64,000 bases of DNA from the NCBI RefSeq assembly GCF_900044055.2, contig NZ_FCOX02000009.1:1-64000 (forward strand). Direction: 5' to 3'. Of the stretch, positions 8,838 through 20,271 are shown in pieces. Positions within the stretch are counted from its first letter, which is position 1. Each line of letters opens with the position of its first letter. Both the position numbers and the translations under genes were made by a program. The notes beneath the pieces were generated by a model. The model saw nothing but the letters and a program-made list of their open reading frames with translations. It was not told the DNA's origin and ran no database searches. The stretch comes from Caballeronia calidae (lineage in GTDB: Bacteria > Pseudomonadota > Gammaproteobacteria > Burkholderiales > Burkholderiaceae).

Positions 8838-9514
8838 GATTTCTGCCTCGCTTCGGAAGTAGTGCGCTCGCTGCCGTTCGCCTGCTTCGTCTCGCCGCGC
8901 GGGCCGAGCCCGCTCGCGATATCCCACAGCGCGCGCGGATCGAAGCTCACGACGACCGCGAACATCAAGGTCAGCGCGCCGAAGGCGAAGAGCGCCGCTT
9001 CGGGAATCACGCGCGCGATGCTCACCATCTTCACGAGCGTGACGAGCACGCCGAGCATGAAGACTTCGATCATTCCCCACGGGCGCACGAACTGGATGCC
9101 GCGCAGAAGCGCGTTGAAGCCCGGCGGCACATGGCCCGAGCGCAGCGGAATCAGCACGTAAAGCAGCGCGAGCAGTTCGCACAACGGAAAGAGAATGGTC
9201 GAGCAGAAGACGAGCACCGCCATGATCTCCATCTGCTCGTTCCACAATGCGACGATCGCGCCGATGAGCGTCGTCTGCGACGTGAGCCCGTTGGCGTCCA
9301 GTTCGACGATGGGAAACCCCTGCGCGATCACGAACGTGACGAGCGCGGCGAGCGTCATTGCGCAGATTTTGTCGAGGTTCGATGAAATGCTGCGATAAAG
9401 CAGCGATCCGCAGCGGGGGCACTTCGCCGAAGTGCGCTGGGGCAGCACACGTTTGTGGAAGAGCGCGTCGCATTCGTGACACGCGATCAGATCGTCCGGT
9501 TCGTTCGCGTTCAT
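8834..9514 (-). CDS. pqiA: PqiA-domain inner-membrane protein, first gene of the operon
   Basis: The product is 226 residues with the same plan as the next gene: CHEC (12-15) and CPRC (32-35) form a zinc ribbon, followed by about four membrane helices, with QGFPIVELD replacing the second copy's NLFPIM motif. It corresponds to the N-terminal half of fused PqiA proteins. It is the promoter-proximal gene of the pqi operon, and its stop overlaps the GTG start of the second copy. The ATG at 9514 is the first in frame before the zinc motif. The C-terminal tail is charged and Ser/Thr-rich. Confidence 0.86.
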   Translation of the reverse strand: MNANEPDDLIACHECDALFHKRVLPQRTSAKCPRCGSLLYRSISSNLDKICAMTLAALVTFVIAQGFPIVELDANGLTSQTTLIGAIVALWNEQMEIMAVLVFCSTILFPLCELLALLYVLIPLRSGHVPPGFNALLRGIQFVRPWGMIEVFMLGVLVTLVKMVSIARVIPEAALFAFGALTLMFAVVVSFDPRALWDIASGLGPRGETKQANGSERTTSEARQKS

Positions 9515-9968
9515 GTTTCGAGGCCCGAAAATGTCGAGCGTATTTGTCGGGCCGCGAGGACCGGCTCCGACGGAAGTGAGCAAGCAGCGGGCCAGCGCGA
9601 ATGGTAACAAATGCTGAGTGGCAGACGAACTGCGGGCGAATTGGAGAGGCACGTCGAGCGCGCGGAATGAAACCGCTTGTCCGCCCGTTATTACTTTGAT
9701 GCCGCAATCCGTGGCGGTTCGCGCCGCTGTGTCGCGCCTGCGATCGACCGTTGCATGCGTGGAATAGTTCGTTGCATGCGCGGCACGTAAGGACGCGGCA
9801 TGATGACGGGAAAGCCCGCCAAGCCGCGCCAGTCCTGGCTGTGCGTGCTCGCGGCGGGCCGTTTTGCTTGCTCTGGCAAATCGGTAGTGTTGATGTAGCA
9901 TGGCGGCCTTGGATACCTGCCGTCGGCCGATGACAGGCCGGAGAACATCGAACACATTGGGTGAAAGC
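9515..9968. other. Divergent intergenic region, pqi operon / cytochrome b561
   Basis: These 454 bp separate the minus-strand pqi operon from the plus-strand b561 gene and should hold both promoters. I find no convincing coding sequence. The only structured element I see is a pair of 14-bp direct repeats (9749-9762 and 9770-9783). The base composition is a little lower in GC around 9600-9720. Confidence 0.6.
9749..9783. repeat. Pair of direct repeats CGTTGCATGCGYGG, 21 bp apart
   Basis: Two copies (9749-9762 and 9770-9783) differ at one base, are spaced 21 bp start to start (two helical turns) and each contain the palindrome GCATGC. This is the layout of a dimer-pair binding site, but no regulator is identified. 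Confidence 0.5.
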
Positions 9969-10541
9969 ATGATGGAAAGCAGCGCACGCATCGCGACGAC
10001 GGCGCCGGCGCAACGATACAGCGCCACGGCGATCGGTCTGCACTGGCTGATTGCGTTGTTGATCGTGGGCGGCTTCTGGCTCGGCTGGATCATGACCGAC
10101 ATTCCGGGCATCACGCCGACGAAGCTCAAATACTTCTCCTGGCACAAGTGGATCGGCGTGACGGTGTTCGCGCTCGCGCTCGTGCGCCTCGTCTGGCGCG
10201 CGACGCACCCGACGCCGCCGATGCCCGACGGCATGCCGCGCTGGCAGCAAAGCGCGGCCAATCTCACGCACTTCCTGCTCTATCTGCTGATGCTCGTGAT
10301 TCCCGCGTCAGGTTATCTGTACAGCTCGGCCGCGGGCATTCAGGTGGTGTACCTCGGCGTGCTGCCGCTGCCGACGATCATCGGCCCGGACAAGGCGCTG
10401 AAGGCGACGCTGCGCATCGTGCATGTCGCGTTGAACTACACGCTGCTGTTCTTCGTCGTGATGCATGTGCTCGCTGCGCTGAAGCATCATTTCATCGACC
10501 GCGATGGCTTGCTCGCACGCATGCTGCCGTTTCTCAGATAA
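9969..10541 (+). CDS. Cytochrome b561 family protein
   Basis: The product is 190 residues with four transmembrane helices. Histidines in the helices (LHWLIALL, WHKWIGV, LTHFLLYLL, and VHVALNYTLLFFVVMH) supply the ligands for two b-type haems. Such proteins pass electrons across the inner membrane between quinone and a periplasmic partner. Two YceI genes follow at 116 bp and 60 bp, matching the yceJ-yceI pairing known in E. coli, so a shared function with these quinone/isoprenoid-binding proteins is plausible. Two consecutive ATGs (9969, 9972) are possible starts. Confidence 0.92.
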   Translation: MMESSARIATTAPAQRYSATAIGLHWLIALLIVGGFWLGWIMTDIPGITPTKLKYFSWHKWIGVTVFALALVRLVWRATHPTPPMPDGMPRWQQSAANLTHFLLYLLMLVIPASGYLYSSAAGIQVVYLGVLPLPTIIGPDKALKATLRIVHVALNYTLLFFVVMHVLAALKHHFIDRDGLLARMLPFLR

Positions 10542-10657
10542 GCGCATCGTATTGTTTCCTCGCCGTTGGCAGGCCGTTTCCCGGCGGCTGATTGTTCTCG
10601 CGTTCTTTTGATTTCCAATACCGGTTTGCTGTTGCGAACCGTTTGAATAGGGCACAC

Positions 10658-11215
10658 ATGAAAGTGAAACTCAATCGTTGGATGCTGGCTGCGGCGGCTT
10701 CGCTCGCTTTGGTCGCCGGCGCGCATGCGCAGGTGGACATGAGCAAGAGCACGGTGATCGCCACCTCGAAGCAGATGAACGTGCCCACCGACGGCAAGTT
10801 CAACAAGTTCACCGCGCAGATCGCGTTCGATCCGGCAAAGCCGACGGCGGGCTCGGCGAACATCACCATCGACACCGGCAGCTACGATCTCGGCGACGAC
10901 GAGTACAACAAGCAGGTGCGCGGCGCGGAATGGTTCGACGCAGCCAAGTATCCGACCGCGACCTTCGCCTCCAGCGCGATCGCACCGGCGGGCGGCAACA
11001 AGTACAACGTGACGGGCAAGATCACGATCAAGGGCAAGTCGCAGACGGTCACGGTGCCCGTGACGGTCACGCAACAGGGCGCGACGGAAACCTTCGACGG
11101 CGCGCTGCCGATCAAGCGCACCCAGTTCGATGTCGGAACGGGCGAATGGAAGGACACGTCGATCGTCGCGGATGACGTCGTCATCAAGTTTCACATCGTC
11201 GCCGCGAAGAAGTAA
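10658..11215 (+). CDS. YceI-family periplasmic protein, first copy
   Basis: The product is 185 residues with a signal peptide (hydrophobic [14 protein letters not shown], cleavage after about residue 25). The mature part is a lipocalin-like YceI barrel that binds polyprenyl chains in characterised members. Typical blocks are seen: [14 protein letters not shown] ([15 protein letters not shown]), [14 protein letters not shown], and the late VIKFHIVA strand. The ATG at 10658 is preceded by AGGG and starts the signal peptide. It differs clearly from the second copy, so this is an old duplication. Confidence 0.88.
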   Translation: MKVKLNRWMLAAAASLALVAGAHAQVDMSKSTVIATSKQMNVPTDGKFNKFTAQIAFDPAKPTAGSANITIDTGSYDLGDDEYNKQVRGAEWFDAAKYPTATFASSAIAPAGGNKYNVTGKITIKGKSQTVTVPVTVTQQGATETFDGALPIKRTQFDVGTGEWKDTSIVADDVVIKFHIVAAKK

Positions 11216-11274
11216 GCGGCGCTTCAGTCACACACGACGCATATTCAGCGTATCTGGTTAGTCAGGAGAAGAAC

Positions 11275-11853
11275 TTGAAAAAGCTTTCGATCATCGCAGC
11301 GGGTGCGCTCGCACTGGGTCTGTCGGCAGGCGCGATGGCCGCCGACACGTATCAGCTCGACCCGAACCATACCTATCCGAGCTTCGAGGCGGACCACTTC
11401 GGCGGCGTGTCGACGTGGCGCGGCAAGTTCAACAAGAGCAGCGGCACGGTGGTGCTCGATCGCGCGGCGAAGACCGGCACGGTCGACGTGACGATCGACG
11501 TCGCCTCGGTCAACACCGGCAACGTGAAGCTGGACGAGCATCTGCAGAAGGCGGAATTCTTCGATGTCGCGAAGTACCCGACGGCGGTGTACAAGGGCAC
11601 GTCGATCAAGTTCGACGGCGACAAGCCTTCGGAAGTGATCGGCACGCTGACGATGCACGGCGTGACGAAGCCGATCAACCTGAAGGTCGAGAGCTTCAAG
11701 TGCTTTATGAACCCGATGATGAAGAAGGAAGTGTGCGGCGTCGAAGCGACGACGACCTTCGATCGCGGCGACTTCGGGATGGACTACGGCAAGGCGTATG
11801 GTTTCAGCCTGAAGACGGTGCTGCATATCCAGGCTGAGGGCGTGAAGCAGTAA
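11275..11853 (+). CDS. YceI-family periplasmic protein, second copy
   Basis: The product is 192 residues. The start is a TTG at 11275, chosen because CAGGAG lies eight bases upstream and the signal peptide ([17 protein letters not shown]) begins directly after it. The mature barrel starts [20 protein letters not shown], the classic YceI N-terminus, and contains [13 protein letters not shown] and [10 protein letters not shown]. Two cysteines (in ESFKCFMNP and KKEVCGVE) may form a disulfide. It is the last gene of the b561-yceI-yceI unit and is followed by a strong bidirectional terminator. Confidence 0.9.
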   Translation: MKKLSIIAAGALALGLSAGAMAADTYQLDPNHTYPSFEADHFGGVSTWRGKFNKSSGTVVLDRAAKTGTVDVTIDVASVNTGNVKLDEHLQKAEFFDVAKYPTAVYKGTSIKFDGDKPSEVIGTLTMHGVTKPINLKVESFKCFMNPMMKKEVCGVEATTTFDRGDFGMDYGKAYGFSLKTVLHIQAEGVKQ

Positions 11854-11866
11854 GTCGGGTGCCTCG

Positions 11867-11907
11867 AAAAAAAGCGGCCGGTCTGTGAAGACCGGCCGCT
11901 TTTTTTA
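11867..11907. terminator. Bidirectional terminator between yceI and secF
   Basis: A perfect 13-bp stem (AAAGCGGCCGGTC with GACCGGCCGCTTT, loop TGTGAA) is flanked by A residues on the left and T residues on the right. It can therefore end transcription of both the plus-strand yceI and the minus-strand secF unit. Confidence 0.9.
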
Positions 11908-11930
11908 CGCCCTGACGAAACGCTGGAGAC

Positions 11931-12881
11931 TCAAACCTGCGCCCCCGCGTTCGGATCGTTCGGATCGAACTTGTCCTTCTTGTCCTTCACGAGATCCTCG
12001 CGCTTCACGCCGAACCACATCGCGAGCGCCGCCGCGACGAACACCGACGAATAGATACCGAAAAGAATACCGACGGTAAGCGCCAGCGCGAAGTAGTGCA
12101 GCGTCGGGCCGCCGAAGAAGAACATCGACAGCACCATCATTTCCGTACAGCCGTGGGTGATGATCGTGCGCGACATCGTGCTCGTGATCGCGTGGTCGAT
12201 CACTTCCTTCACGGTCATCTTGCGCTGCTTGCGGAAGGTCTCGCGAATCCGGTCGAAGATAACCACCGATTCGTTCACCGAGTAGCCGAGCACCGCGAGA
12301 ATCGCCGCCAGCACCGACAGCGAGAACTCCCACTGGAAGAACGCGAAGAAGCCGAGAATGATCACCACGTCGTGAAGGTTCGCGATGATGCCCGCCACCG
12401 CGTACTTCCACTCGAAGCGGAACGACAGATAGATCACGATGCCGATCACCACGCACGCGAGCGCGAGCAGCCCGTTGGTGACCAGCTCCTTGCCGACCTG
12501 CGGACCGACGAACTCGACGCGCTGCAGCTTCACCTGCGCGTTGTCGGCCTTGAGCGCGTTCATCACCTGATCGCTCTGCTGGGCGGACGTCAGCCCCTGC
12601 TTGAGCGGCAGACGGATCAGCACGTCCTGCGAGGTGCCGAAGTTCTGCACCTGCGCATCGGCATAGCCGAGCTTCGCCATGGCCGCGCGCACGGGTTCGG
12701 GCGACGCGGCTTGCGGATACTGCACCTCGACGACCGTGCCGCCGGTGAACTCCACCGACAGATGCAGGCCGCGATGCACGAGGAAGAACACGGCCACGAG
12801 GAACGTCACGAGCGAGATCACGTTGAAGATCAACGCGCGCTCCATGAACGGCAAATCGCGGCGAATGCGGAAGAATTCCAT
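11931..12881 (-). CDS. secF: Protein translocase subunit SecF
   Basis: The product is 316 residues with six membrane helices, conserved N-terminus MEFFRIRRDLPFM, a periplasmic domain with the FTGGTVVEV motif, and the late signatures FSLSVLAAILAVLGYSVNES and SRTIITHG. With SecD it uses the proton gradient to pull secreted proteins out of the SecYEG channel. It follows secD by 26 bp and closes the queA-tgt-yajC-secD-secF unit. Length and start agree with the family. Confidence 0.97.
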   Translation of the reverse strand: MEFFRIRRDLPFMERALIFNVISLVTFLVAVFFLVHRGLHLSVEFTGGTVVEVQYPQAASPEPVRAAMAKLGYADAQVQNFGTSQDVLIRLPLKQGLTSAQQSDQVMNALKADNAQVKLQRVEFVGPQVGKELVTNGLLALACVVIGIVIYLSFRFEWKYAVAGIIANLHDVVIILGFFAFFQWEFSLSVLAAILAVLGYSVNESVVIFDRIRETFRKQRKMTVKEVIDHAITSTMSRTIITHGCTEMMVLSMFFFGGPTLHYFALALTVGILFGIYSSVFVAAALAMWFGVKREDLVKDKKDKFDPNDPNAGAQV

Positions 12882-12907
12882 TGTCTATTTCTCCGGACTC
12901 AGCGGAA

Positions 12908-14974
12908 TCAGCGGGACTCGCCCGGTTTCTGTTGATCGACGCCCGGGCCCGAGCGGCGGCGTACCGTCGGTTTGCCGGAGCGTGCTTGCGCCTGGCCCGT
13001 CGCGCGCGGCGCGGCTACCGCCGTCTTGGTCTTGCCCTTCGCGGTCTTCACGATTTCGTCGACCGGCGATTCGTCGCCGCGCTGTGCGGCGAGATAAGCC
13101 GCCGCGGCCGCTTCGGCATTCGTGCCTTCCGGCCGCCACACCTGGCCGATCGCGAGCGTCTTCAGCTTCTTCTTGCCGCCGTACCACAGGTTCACGAGGC
13201 CGCGCGAGAAGAACACCGCCGAGAACATCGACGTGAGAATGCCGATACAGTGCACGACCGCGAAGCCGCGCACCGGGCCCGAGCCGAACGCGAGCAGCGC
13301 GAGACCGGCGATCAGCGTGGTGACGTTCGAGTCGAGGATCGTGGCCCACGCGTGCTTGAAGCCTTCCTGGATCGCGGTTTGCGGCGGCGCGCCGTTGCGC
13401 AGTTCCTCGCGGATACGCTCGTTGATCAGCACGTTAGCGTCGATGGCCATACCGAGCGCGAGCGCGATAGCCGCGATGCCCGGCAAGGTCAGCGTCGCCT
13501 GCAGCAGCGAGAGGATCGCGACGAGCAGGAGCAGGTTGACCGACAGCGCGAGCATGGAGAACAGGCCGAACAGCAGGTAGTACGCGACCATGAAGATGGC
13601 GATCGCGGCGAAACCGTACTGCACCGAATCGAAGCCCTTCTTGATGTTGTCCGCGCCGAGGCTCGGGCCGACCGTGCGTTCCTCGATGATGTCCATCGGC
13701 GCCGCGAGCGAGCCCGCGCGCAGCAGCAGCGCGAGATCGGCGGCGGCTTGCGGCGTCGGCTGGCCGGTGATCTGGAAGCGGTCGCCGAGTTCCGACTGGA
13801 TGGTCGCGACCGTCAGCACTTCGCCCTTGCCCTTTTCGAACAGGACCATCGCCATCGGCTTGCCGATGTTGTCGCGCGACACCGCCGACACTGCGCGGCC
13901 GCCGGCGGAATCGAGACGGATGTTGACGGAGGGGCGCTGATGATCGTCGAAGCCCGCCGATGCATCCACGATGCGGTCGCCGGTGAAGATCACCTGCTTG
14001 CGCAGCAGCACGGTGCGGTCGCCCTGCTTGAACGCTTCGTCGCCGGCCGGCACCGCTTCGTTCGGGCCGATATACGTGTTGACCGGATCGGCGAGGCGCG
14101 CTTCGAGCGTCGCCGTGCGGCCGATGATGTCCTTCGCCTTCGCCGTGTCCTGCACGCCCGGCAGTTCGACCACGATGCGGTCCGAGCCCTGCTGCTGGAT
14201 GACCGGCTCCGCGACGCCCAGTTCGTTCACGCGGTTATGCAGCGTCGTGATGTTCTGCTTGAGCGCGCCGTCTTCGACCGCCTTCTGCGTGTCCGGCGAG
14301 AAGGTGCCGACCACCTGGAAGCCGTCGCCGCCCTGGCGCGTGGTCCATTGCAGTTCGGACACGCCGGTCTGGAGCAGGGTGCGCGCGTTGTCGGCGGTCG
14401 CCTGTTCGGAGAAGCTCACGACGACCGACTGCCCGACGCGGTTCACGCCGCCATCGCGGACATTGCGGTCGCGCAGATAGGTGCGCGCGTCGGCGGCGTC
14501 GGAGTCGAGCTTCTTGTTGAGCGCGCCGGCCATGTCCACTTGCAGCAGGAAGTGCACGCCGCCGCGCAGGTCGAGACCGAGGTACATCGGCAGCGCGTGC
14601 AGGGCCGTCAGCCAGCGCGGCGAGGCGCTCTGCAGGTTCAGCGCGACGATGTACTGCGGGTCGCTCGGATCGGTGTTCAGCGACTTGCTGAGCAGGTCCT
14701 TCACGCGCAATTGCGTGTCGGTGTCCTTCAGGCGCACGCGGATGTTCGCGTTCATCTGCGAGTTGTCGAACGTGACTTCGTCAGCCTTGATGCTGTTCGC
14801 GGCGAGCGCGGCTTCGACATTCGAAAGCGTCGCCGAATCGAGCTTGACGGTCGCCTTGCCGCTCGATACCTGAACTGCGGGCGCCTCGCCGAAGAAATTG
14901 GGCAGCGTGTACACGAGGCCGATGACGAGCGCCACCAGCATCACGACATACTTCCAGAGGGGATAACGATTCAT
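12908..14974 (-). CDS. secD: Protein translocase subunit SecD
   Basis: The product is 688 residues. Helix 1 lies near the N-terminus (WKYVVMLVALVIGLVYTLPNFF), then comes a large periplasmic P1 region with LGLDLRGGVHFLLQVD (about residues 110-125), and five helices at the C-terminal end (about residues 455-620) including ALGMAIDANVLINERIREE. It works with SecF and YajC as the accessory translocase. The protein ends in a basic, Ala/Lys/Arg-rich tail of about 70 residues after the last helix; such tails occur in related bacteria. It starts 127 bp after yajC ends. Confidence 0.97.
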   Translation of the reverse strand: MNRYPLWKYVVMLVALVIGLVYTLPNFFGEAPAVQVSSGKATVKLDSATLSNVEAALAANSIKADEVTFDNSQMNANIRVRLKDTDTQLRVKDLLSKSLNTDPSDPQYIVALNLQSASPRWLTALHALPMYLGLDLRGGVHFLLQVDMAGALNKKLDSDAADARTYLRDRNVRDGGVNRVGQSVVVSFSEQATADNARTLLQTGVSELQWTTRQGGDGFQVVGTFSPDTQKAVEDGALKQNITTLHNRVNELGVAEPVIQQQGSDRIVVELPGVQDTAKAKDIIGRTATLEARLADPVNTYIGPNEAVPAGDEAFKQGDRTVLLRKQVIFTGDRIVDASAGFDDHQRPSVNIRLDSAGGRAVSAVSRDNIGKPMAMVLFEKGKGEVLTVATIQSELGDRFQITGQPTPQAAADLALLLRAGSLAAPMDIIEERTVGPSLGADNIKKGFDSVQYGFAAIAIFMVAYYLLFGLFSMLALSVNLLLLVAILSLLQATLTLPGIAAIALALGMAIDANVLINERIREELRNGAPPQTAIQEGFKHAWATILDSNVTTLIAGLALLAFGSGPVRGFAVVHCIGILTSMFSAVFFSRGLVNLWYGGKKKLKTLAIGQVWRPEGTNAEAAAAAYLAAQRGDESPVDEIVKTAKGKTKTAVAAPRATGQAQARSGKPTVRRRSGPGVDQQKPGESR

Positions 14975-15101
14975 GGGGATGGGCCGACCGTAAAGTTGGC
15001 TTCGGAGGAGAGGGCGTCCGGCGATATGCGCGACGAGCCGGTCGGATGACTCGGATGGCTCGGTGAGCGAGGCCGCGCCGGACGCGGAAGAACGAGTGGC
15101 C

Positions 15102-15431
15102 TTACAGCGACTTGATCGTGCCCTTCGGGAGAATGGTCGTCACGGCCGCCTTCTGGATGGTGATTTCGGTGCCTTCGGCGATTTCCACGCCGACGTAGGC
15201 ATCCGACACCTTCGTGATCTTGCCGACGATGCCGCCGTTCGTCACCACTTCGTCGCCCTTCGCCATGGCGGAGAGCATGTTGCGATGCTCCTTCTGACGC
15301 TTCATCTGCGGACGGATCATGATGAAGTACAGCACCGCGAACATCAGGATGAGCGGCAGGAAGCTCATCAGCTGGGATTCCGCGCCACCACCGGTTGCGC
15401 CTTGTGCGAAGGCATTGGAAATGAACGACAC
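15102..15431 (-). CDS. yajC: Preprotein translocase subunit YajC
   Basis: The product is 109 residues. One transmembrane helix (about residues 24-42, LPLILMFAVLYFIMIRP) and the conserved RPQMKRQKEHR and KGDEVVTNGGIVGKI segments identify it. The start is a GTG at 15431, supported by GGAGAG at a good distance and by the family's N-terminus SFISNAFAQG; longer frames lack family similarity. YajC associates with SecDF at the inner membrane. Confidence 0.94.
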   Translation of the reverse strand: MSFISNAFAQGATGGGAESQLMSFLPLILMFAVLYFIMIRPQMKRQKEHRNMLSAMAKGDEVVTNGGIVGKITKVSDAYVGVEIAEGTEITIQKAAVTTILPKGTIKSL

Positions 15432-15613
15432 GTTGGTCTCTCCGTTGTTACATCGAAATAATGACTGGAAGTCAGCCCGGCATTCTACCACCCGCACTTG
15501 TCCTTAAATGCCCGAATGCGCTTTGTCATCAAGCCGTTACGGGCGGTTCGCGGGATTTTCCGCAAGCGGTAGAAAGCAGATTGTAAAGCTTGGCGAAACG
15601 AAGCCGCGCGTTT

Positions 15614-17880
<2,267 letters not shown>

Positions 17881-17963
17881 GGCGTGAATGAAGCGCGAAC
17901 AGGACGCGAACACGGCGCAAACGCGCCGAACAAACCTCATATTGTACTTTGCGAAGAGAGTCG

Positions 17964-20150
17964 ATGCCCTTGTCCGACCGCCGCCCGGCTTCCCAGACCG
18001 ATCCGCTGACCGTGGAGGAAAGCGAACCGCCGCGTGCCGCCGCGCCGGCGCGCAAGAAGGCGAAAGCGGAGGAAAAGCCCAAGCCCGTCGTGAAGACCGC
18101 GGACAAGCTCGCCAAGCTCGGCCTCAAATCCGACATCGATCTCGTCCTGCATCTGCCGATGCGCTACGAGGACGAAACCTCGCTCACGCCCATCGGTGAG
18201 CTGATTCCCGGCGATATCGCGCAGACCGAAGGCGTCGTGTTCGACAACGAGATCGCGTATCGGCCGCGCCGCCAGTTGCTCGTCAAGATCCACGACGACG
18301 CCGGCGACGAGCTCACGCTGCGTTTTCTCAACTTCTACGGCTCGCAGGTCAAGCAGATGGCGATCGGCACGCGTTTGCGTGTGCGCGGCGACGTGCGCGG
18401 CGGCTTCTTCGGGCTGGAAATGGTGCACCCGGCGGTGCGCCCCGTCGATGACGGCACGCCGCTGCCGCAGGCGCTCACGCCCGTTTATCCGTCGACGGCG
18501 GGCATCTCGCAGGCCTACTTGCGCAAGGCGATCGACAACGCGATCACGCGCGTCGATCTGCCGGAACTGCTGCCGGAGCCGATCGCGCGCGCGCATCTCG
18601 CGCCGCTGAACGTGCCCGGCCTGCTCGATGCCGTCAGGACGCTGCATCATCCGCGCGCGGATTCGGACGAAACCGCGCTCATCGACGGCACGCATCCGGC
18701 GTGGACGCGCATCAAGTTCGAGGAACTGCTCGCGCAGCAACTGTCGCTGAAGCGCGCGCACGAGGAGCGGCGCACGCGCGCCGCGCCCGCGATGCCGCGA
18801 CGCCTTCCCGACGACGACGCCTCGCTCGTCGTGCGTCTGCTGCGCGCGCTGCCGTTCGCGCTGACCGGCGCGCAGCAACGCGTGGTCGCGGAAATCGCGG
18901 GTGAACTGACGCTCGCGCATCCGATGCAGCGTCTCCTTCAGGGCGATGTCGGCAGCGGCAAGACGATCGTCGCGGCGCTGGCGGCGGCGCAGGCCATCGA
19001 CGCGGGTTATCAGGCCGCGCTCATGGCGCCCACCGAAATTCTCGCGGAGCAGCACGCGCGCAAGCTGCGCGGCTGGCTCGAGCCGCTCGGCATCACGGTC
19101 GCGTGGCTCGCGGGCAGTCTCAAGGCGAAGGAAAAGCGCGCCGCGCTCGAAGCGGCGGCGCTCGGCACGGCGCAACTGATCATCGGCACGCACGCGATCA
19201 TTCAGGATGCGGTGGAGTTCGCGCGCCTCGGGCTCGTGATCGTCGACGAGCAGCATCGCTTCGGCGTCGCGCAGCGGCTCGCATTGCGCGCCAAGGCGCT
19301 GAACGCGGCGGACGGCCGTGCCGACTTCCAGCCGCATCAGCTGATGATGTCCGCCACGCCGATCCCGCGCACGCTCGCGATGACCTACTACGCGGATCTC
19401 GACGTCTCGACCATCGACGAATTGCCGCCCGGCCGCACGCCGATCCTGACCAAAGTGGTCTCGGACGGCAGGCGCGACGAGATCATCGGCCGCGTGCGCG
19501 AGGCGGCGCTGACCGGGCGCCAGGTCTATTGGGTGTGTCCGCTGATCGAGGAGAGCGAGACGCTGCAACTTCAGACGGCCGTCGAGACGTACGAAACGCT
19601 CGTCGCCGCGCTGCCGGAATTGCGCGTCGGGCTGGTGCACGGACGCCTCGCGCCCGCCGAGAAGGCCGCGGTGATGGATGCGTTCTCGCGAAACGAAGTG
19701 CAACTGCTCGTCGCGACGACGGTGATCGAAGTCGGCGTCGACGTGCCCAACGCGTCGCTGATGGTGATCGAGCACGCGGAGCGCTTCGGGCTCGCGCAGT
19801 TGCATCAGTTGCGCGGGCGCGTGGGGCGGGGCAGCGCGGCGTCCGTCTGCGTGCTGATGTACTCGAATCCGCTTTCGCAGACGGCCCGCGCGCGCCTGCA
19901 AACCATGCGCGAAACCACCGACGGCTTCGAGATCGCGCGGCGGGACCTCGAAATCCGCGGCCCCGGCGAGTTTCTCGGCGCGCGGCAATCGGGCGAGGCG
20001 ATGCTGCGTTTCGCGAGCCTCGAAAACGACGGCTGGCTGATCGAGCCCGCGCGCGAAGCCGCCGACCAGATGCTCAGGTCGTTCCCCGACGCCGTCACGC
20101 GCCATCTCGCGCGCTGGCTCGGTGCGCGCGAGCATTATTTAAAGGCGTGA
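17964..20150 (+). CDS. recG: ATP-dependent DNA helicase RecG
   Basis: The product is 728 residues. RecG remodels stalled replication forks and Holliday junctions. An N-terminal wedge/OB region (about residues 60-200) is followed by two helicase lobes: Walker A GDVGSGKT near residue 330, DEQH box ([10 protein letters not shown]) near 430, motif [15 protein letters not shown] and motif [12 protein letters not shown] basic disordered N-terminus (about 50 residues, Pro/Lys-rich) precedes the wedge. The ATG at 17964 has GAAGAGAG upstream and is preferred to one five codons earlier. Confidence 0.95.
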   Translation: MPLSDRRPASQTDPLTVEESEPPRAAAPARKKAKAEEKPKPVVKTADKLAKLGLKSDIDLVLHLPMRYEDETSLTPIGELIPGDIAQTEGVVFDNEIAYRPRRQLLVKIHDDAGDELTLRFLNFYGSQVKQMAIGTRLRVRGDVRGGFFGLEMVHPAVRPVDDGTPLPQALTPVYPSTAGISQAYLRKAIDNAITRVDLPELLPEPIARAHLAPLNVPGLLDAVRTLHHPRADSDETALIDGTHPAWTRIKFEELLAQQLSLKRAHEERRTRAAPAMPRRLPDDDASLVVRLLRALPFALTGAQQRVVAEIAGELTLAHPMQRLLQGDVGSGKTIVAALAAAQAIDAGYQAALMAPTEILAEQHARKLRGWLEPLGITVAWLAGSLKAKEKRAALEAAALGTAQLIIGTHAIIQDAVEFARLGLVIVDEQHRFGVAQRLALRAKALNAADGRADFQPHQLMMSATPIPRTLAMTYYADLDVSTIDELPPGRTPILTKVVSDGRRDEIIGRVREAALTGRQVYWVCPLIEESETLQLQTAVETYETLVAALPELRVGLVHGRLAPAEKAAVMDAFSRNEVQLLVATTVIEVGVDVPNASLMVIEHAERFGLAQLHQLRGRVGRGSAASVCVLMYSNPLSQTARARLQTMRETTDGFEIARRDLEIRGPGEFLGARQSGEAMLRFASLENDGWLIEPAREAADQMLRSFPDAVTRHLARWLGAREHYLKA

Positions 20151-20239
20151 TGGCTGAACTTGCGCGGGTCTCGTCGGTCCCTATTTGGGCTCACGCGGCC
20201 CGCTGTTGTCTAGTACGGGCGGCGGGTGTATAAGTCAAA

Positions 20240-20265
20240 CCTATCGAATCAATGTATTTCATTGG
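20240..20265 (+). promoter_or_regulatory. Candidate OxyR site upstream of oxyR
   Basis: CCTATCG followed 14 bases later by an ATTG block lies just before the oxyR start. It aligns with the segment 21305-21330 upstream of katA at 18 of 26 positions. It contains the inverted repeat CAATG-N5-CATTG. Binding by OxyR is inferred from position and similarity only. Confidence 0.4.
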
Positions 20266-20271
20266 CCTCCA

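Noticed and set aside
9751..9933. A 60-codon frame in the gap upstream of cytochrome b561
   Set aside because: It has no ribosome site, an unlikely composition (His/Arg/Trp-rich) and overlaps the direct repeats; probably chance.
12881..15049. A 722-codon open frame opposite secD, and a 732-codon frame opposite recG (17937-20135)
   Set aside because: Both are Arg/Asp/His-rich shadow frames of conserved genes on the other strand, with no protein-like features.
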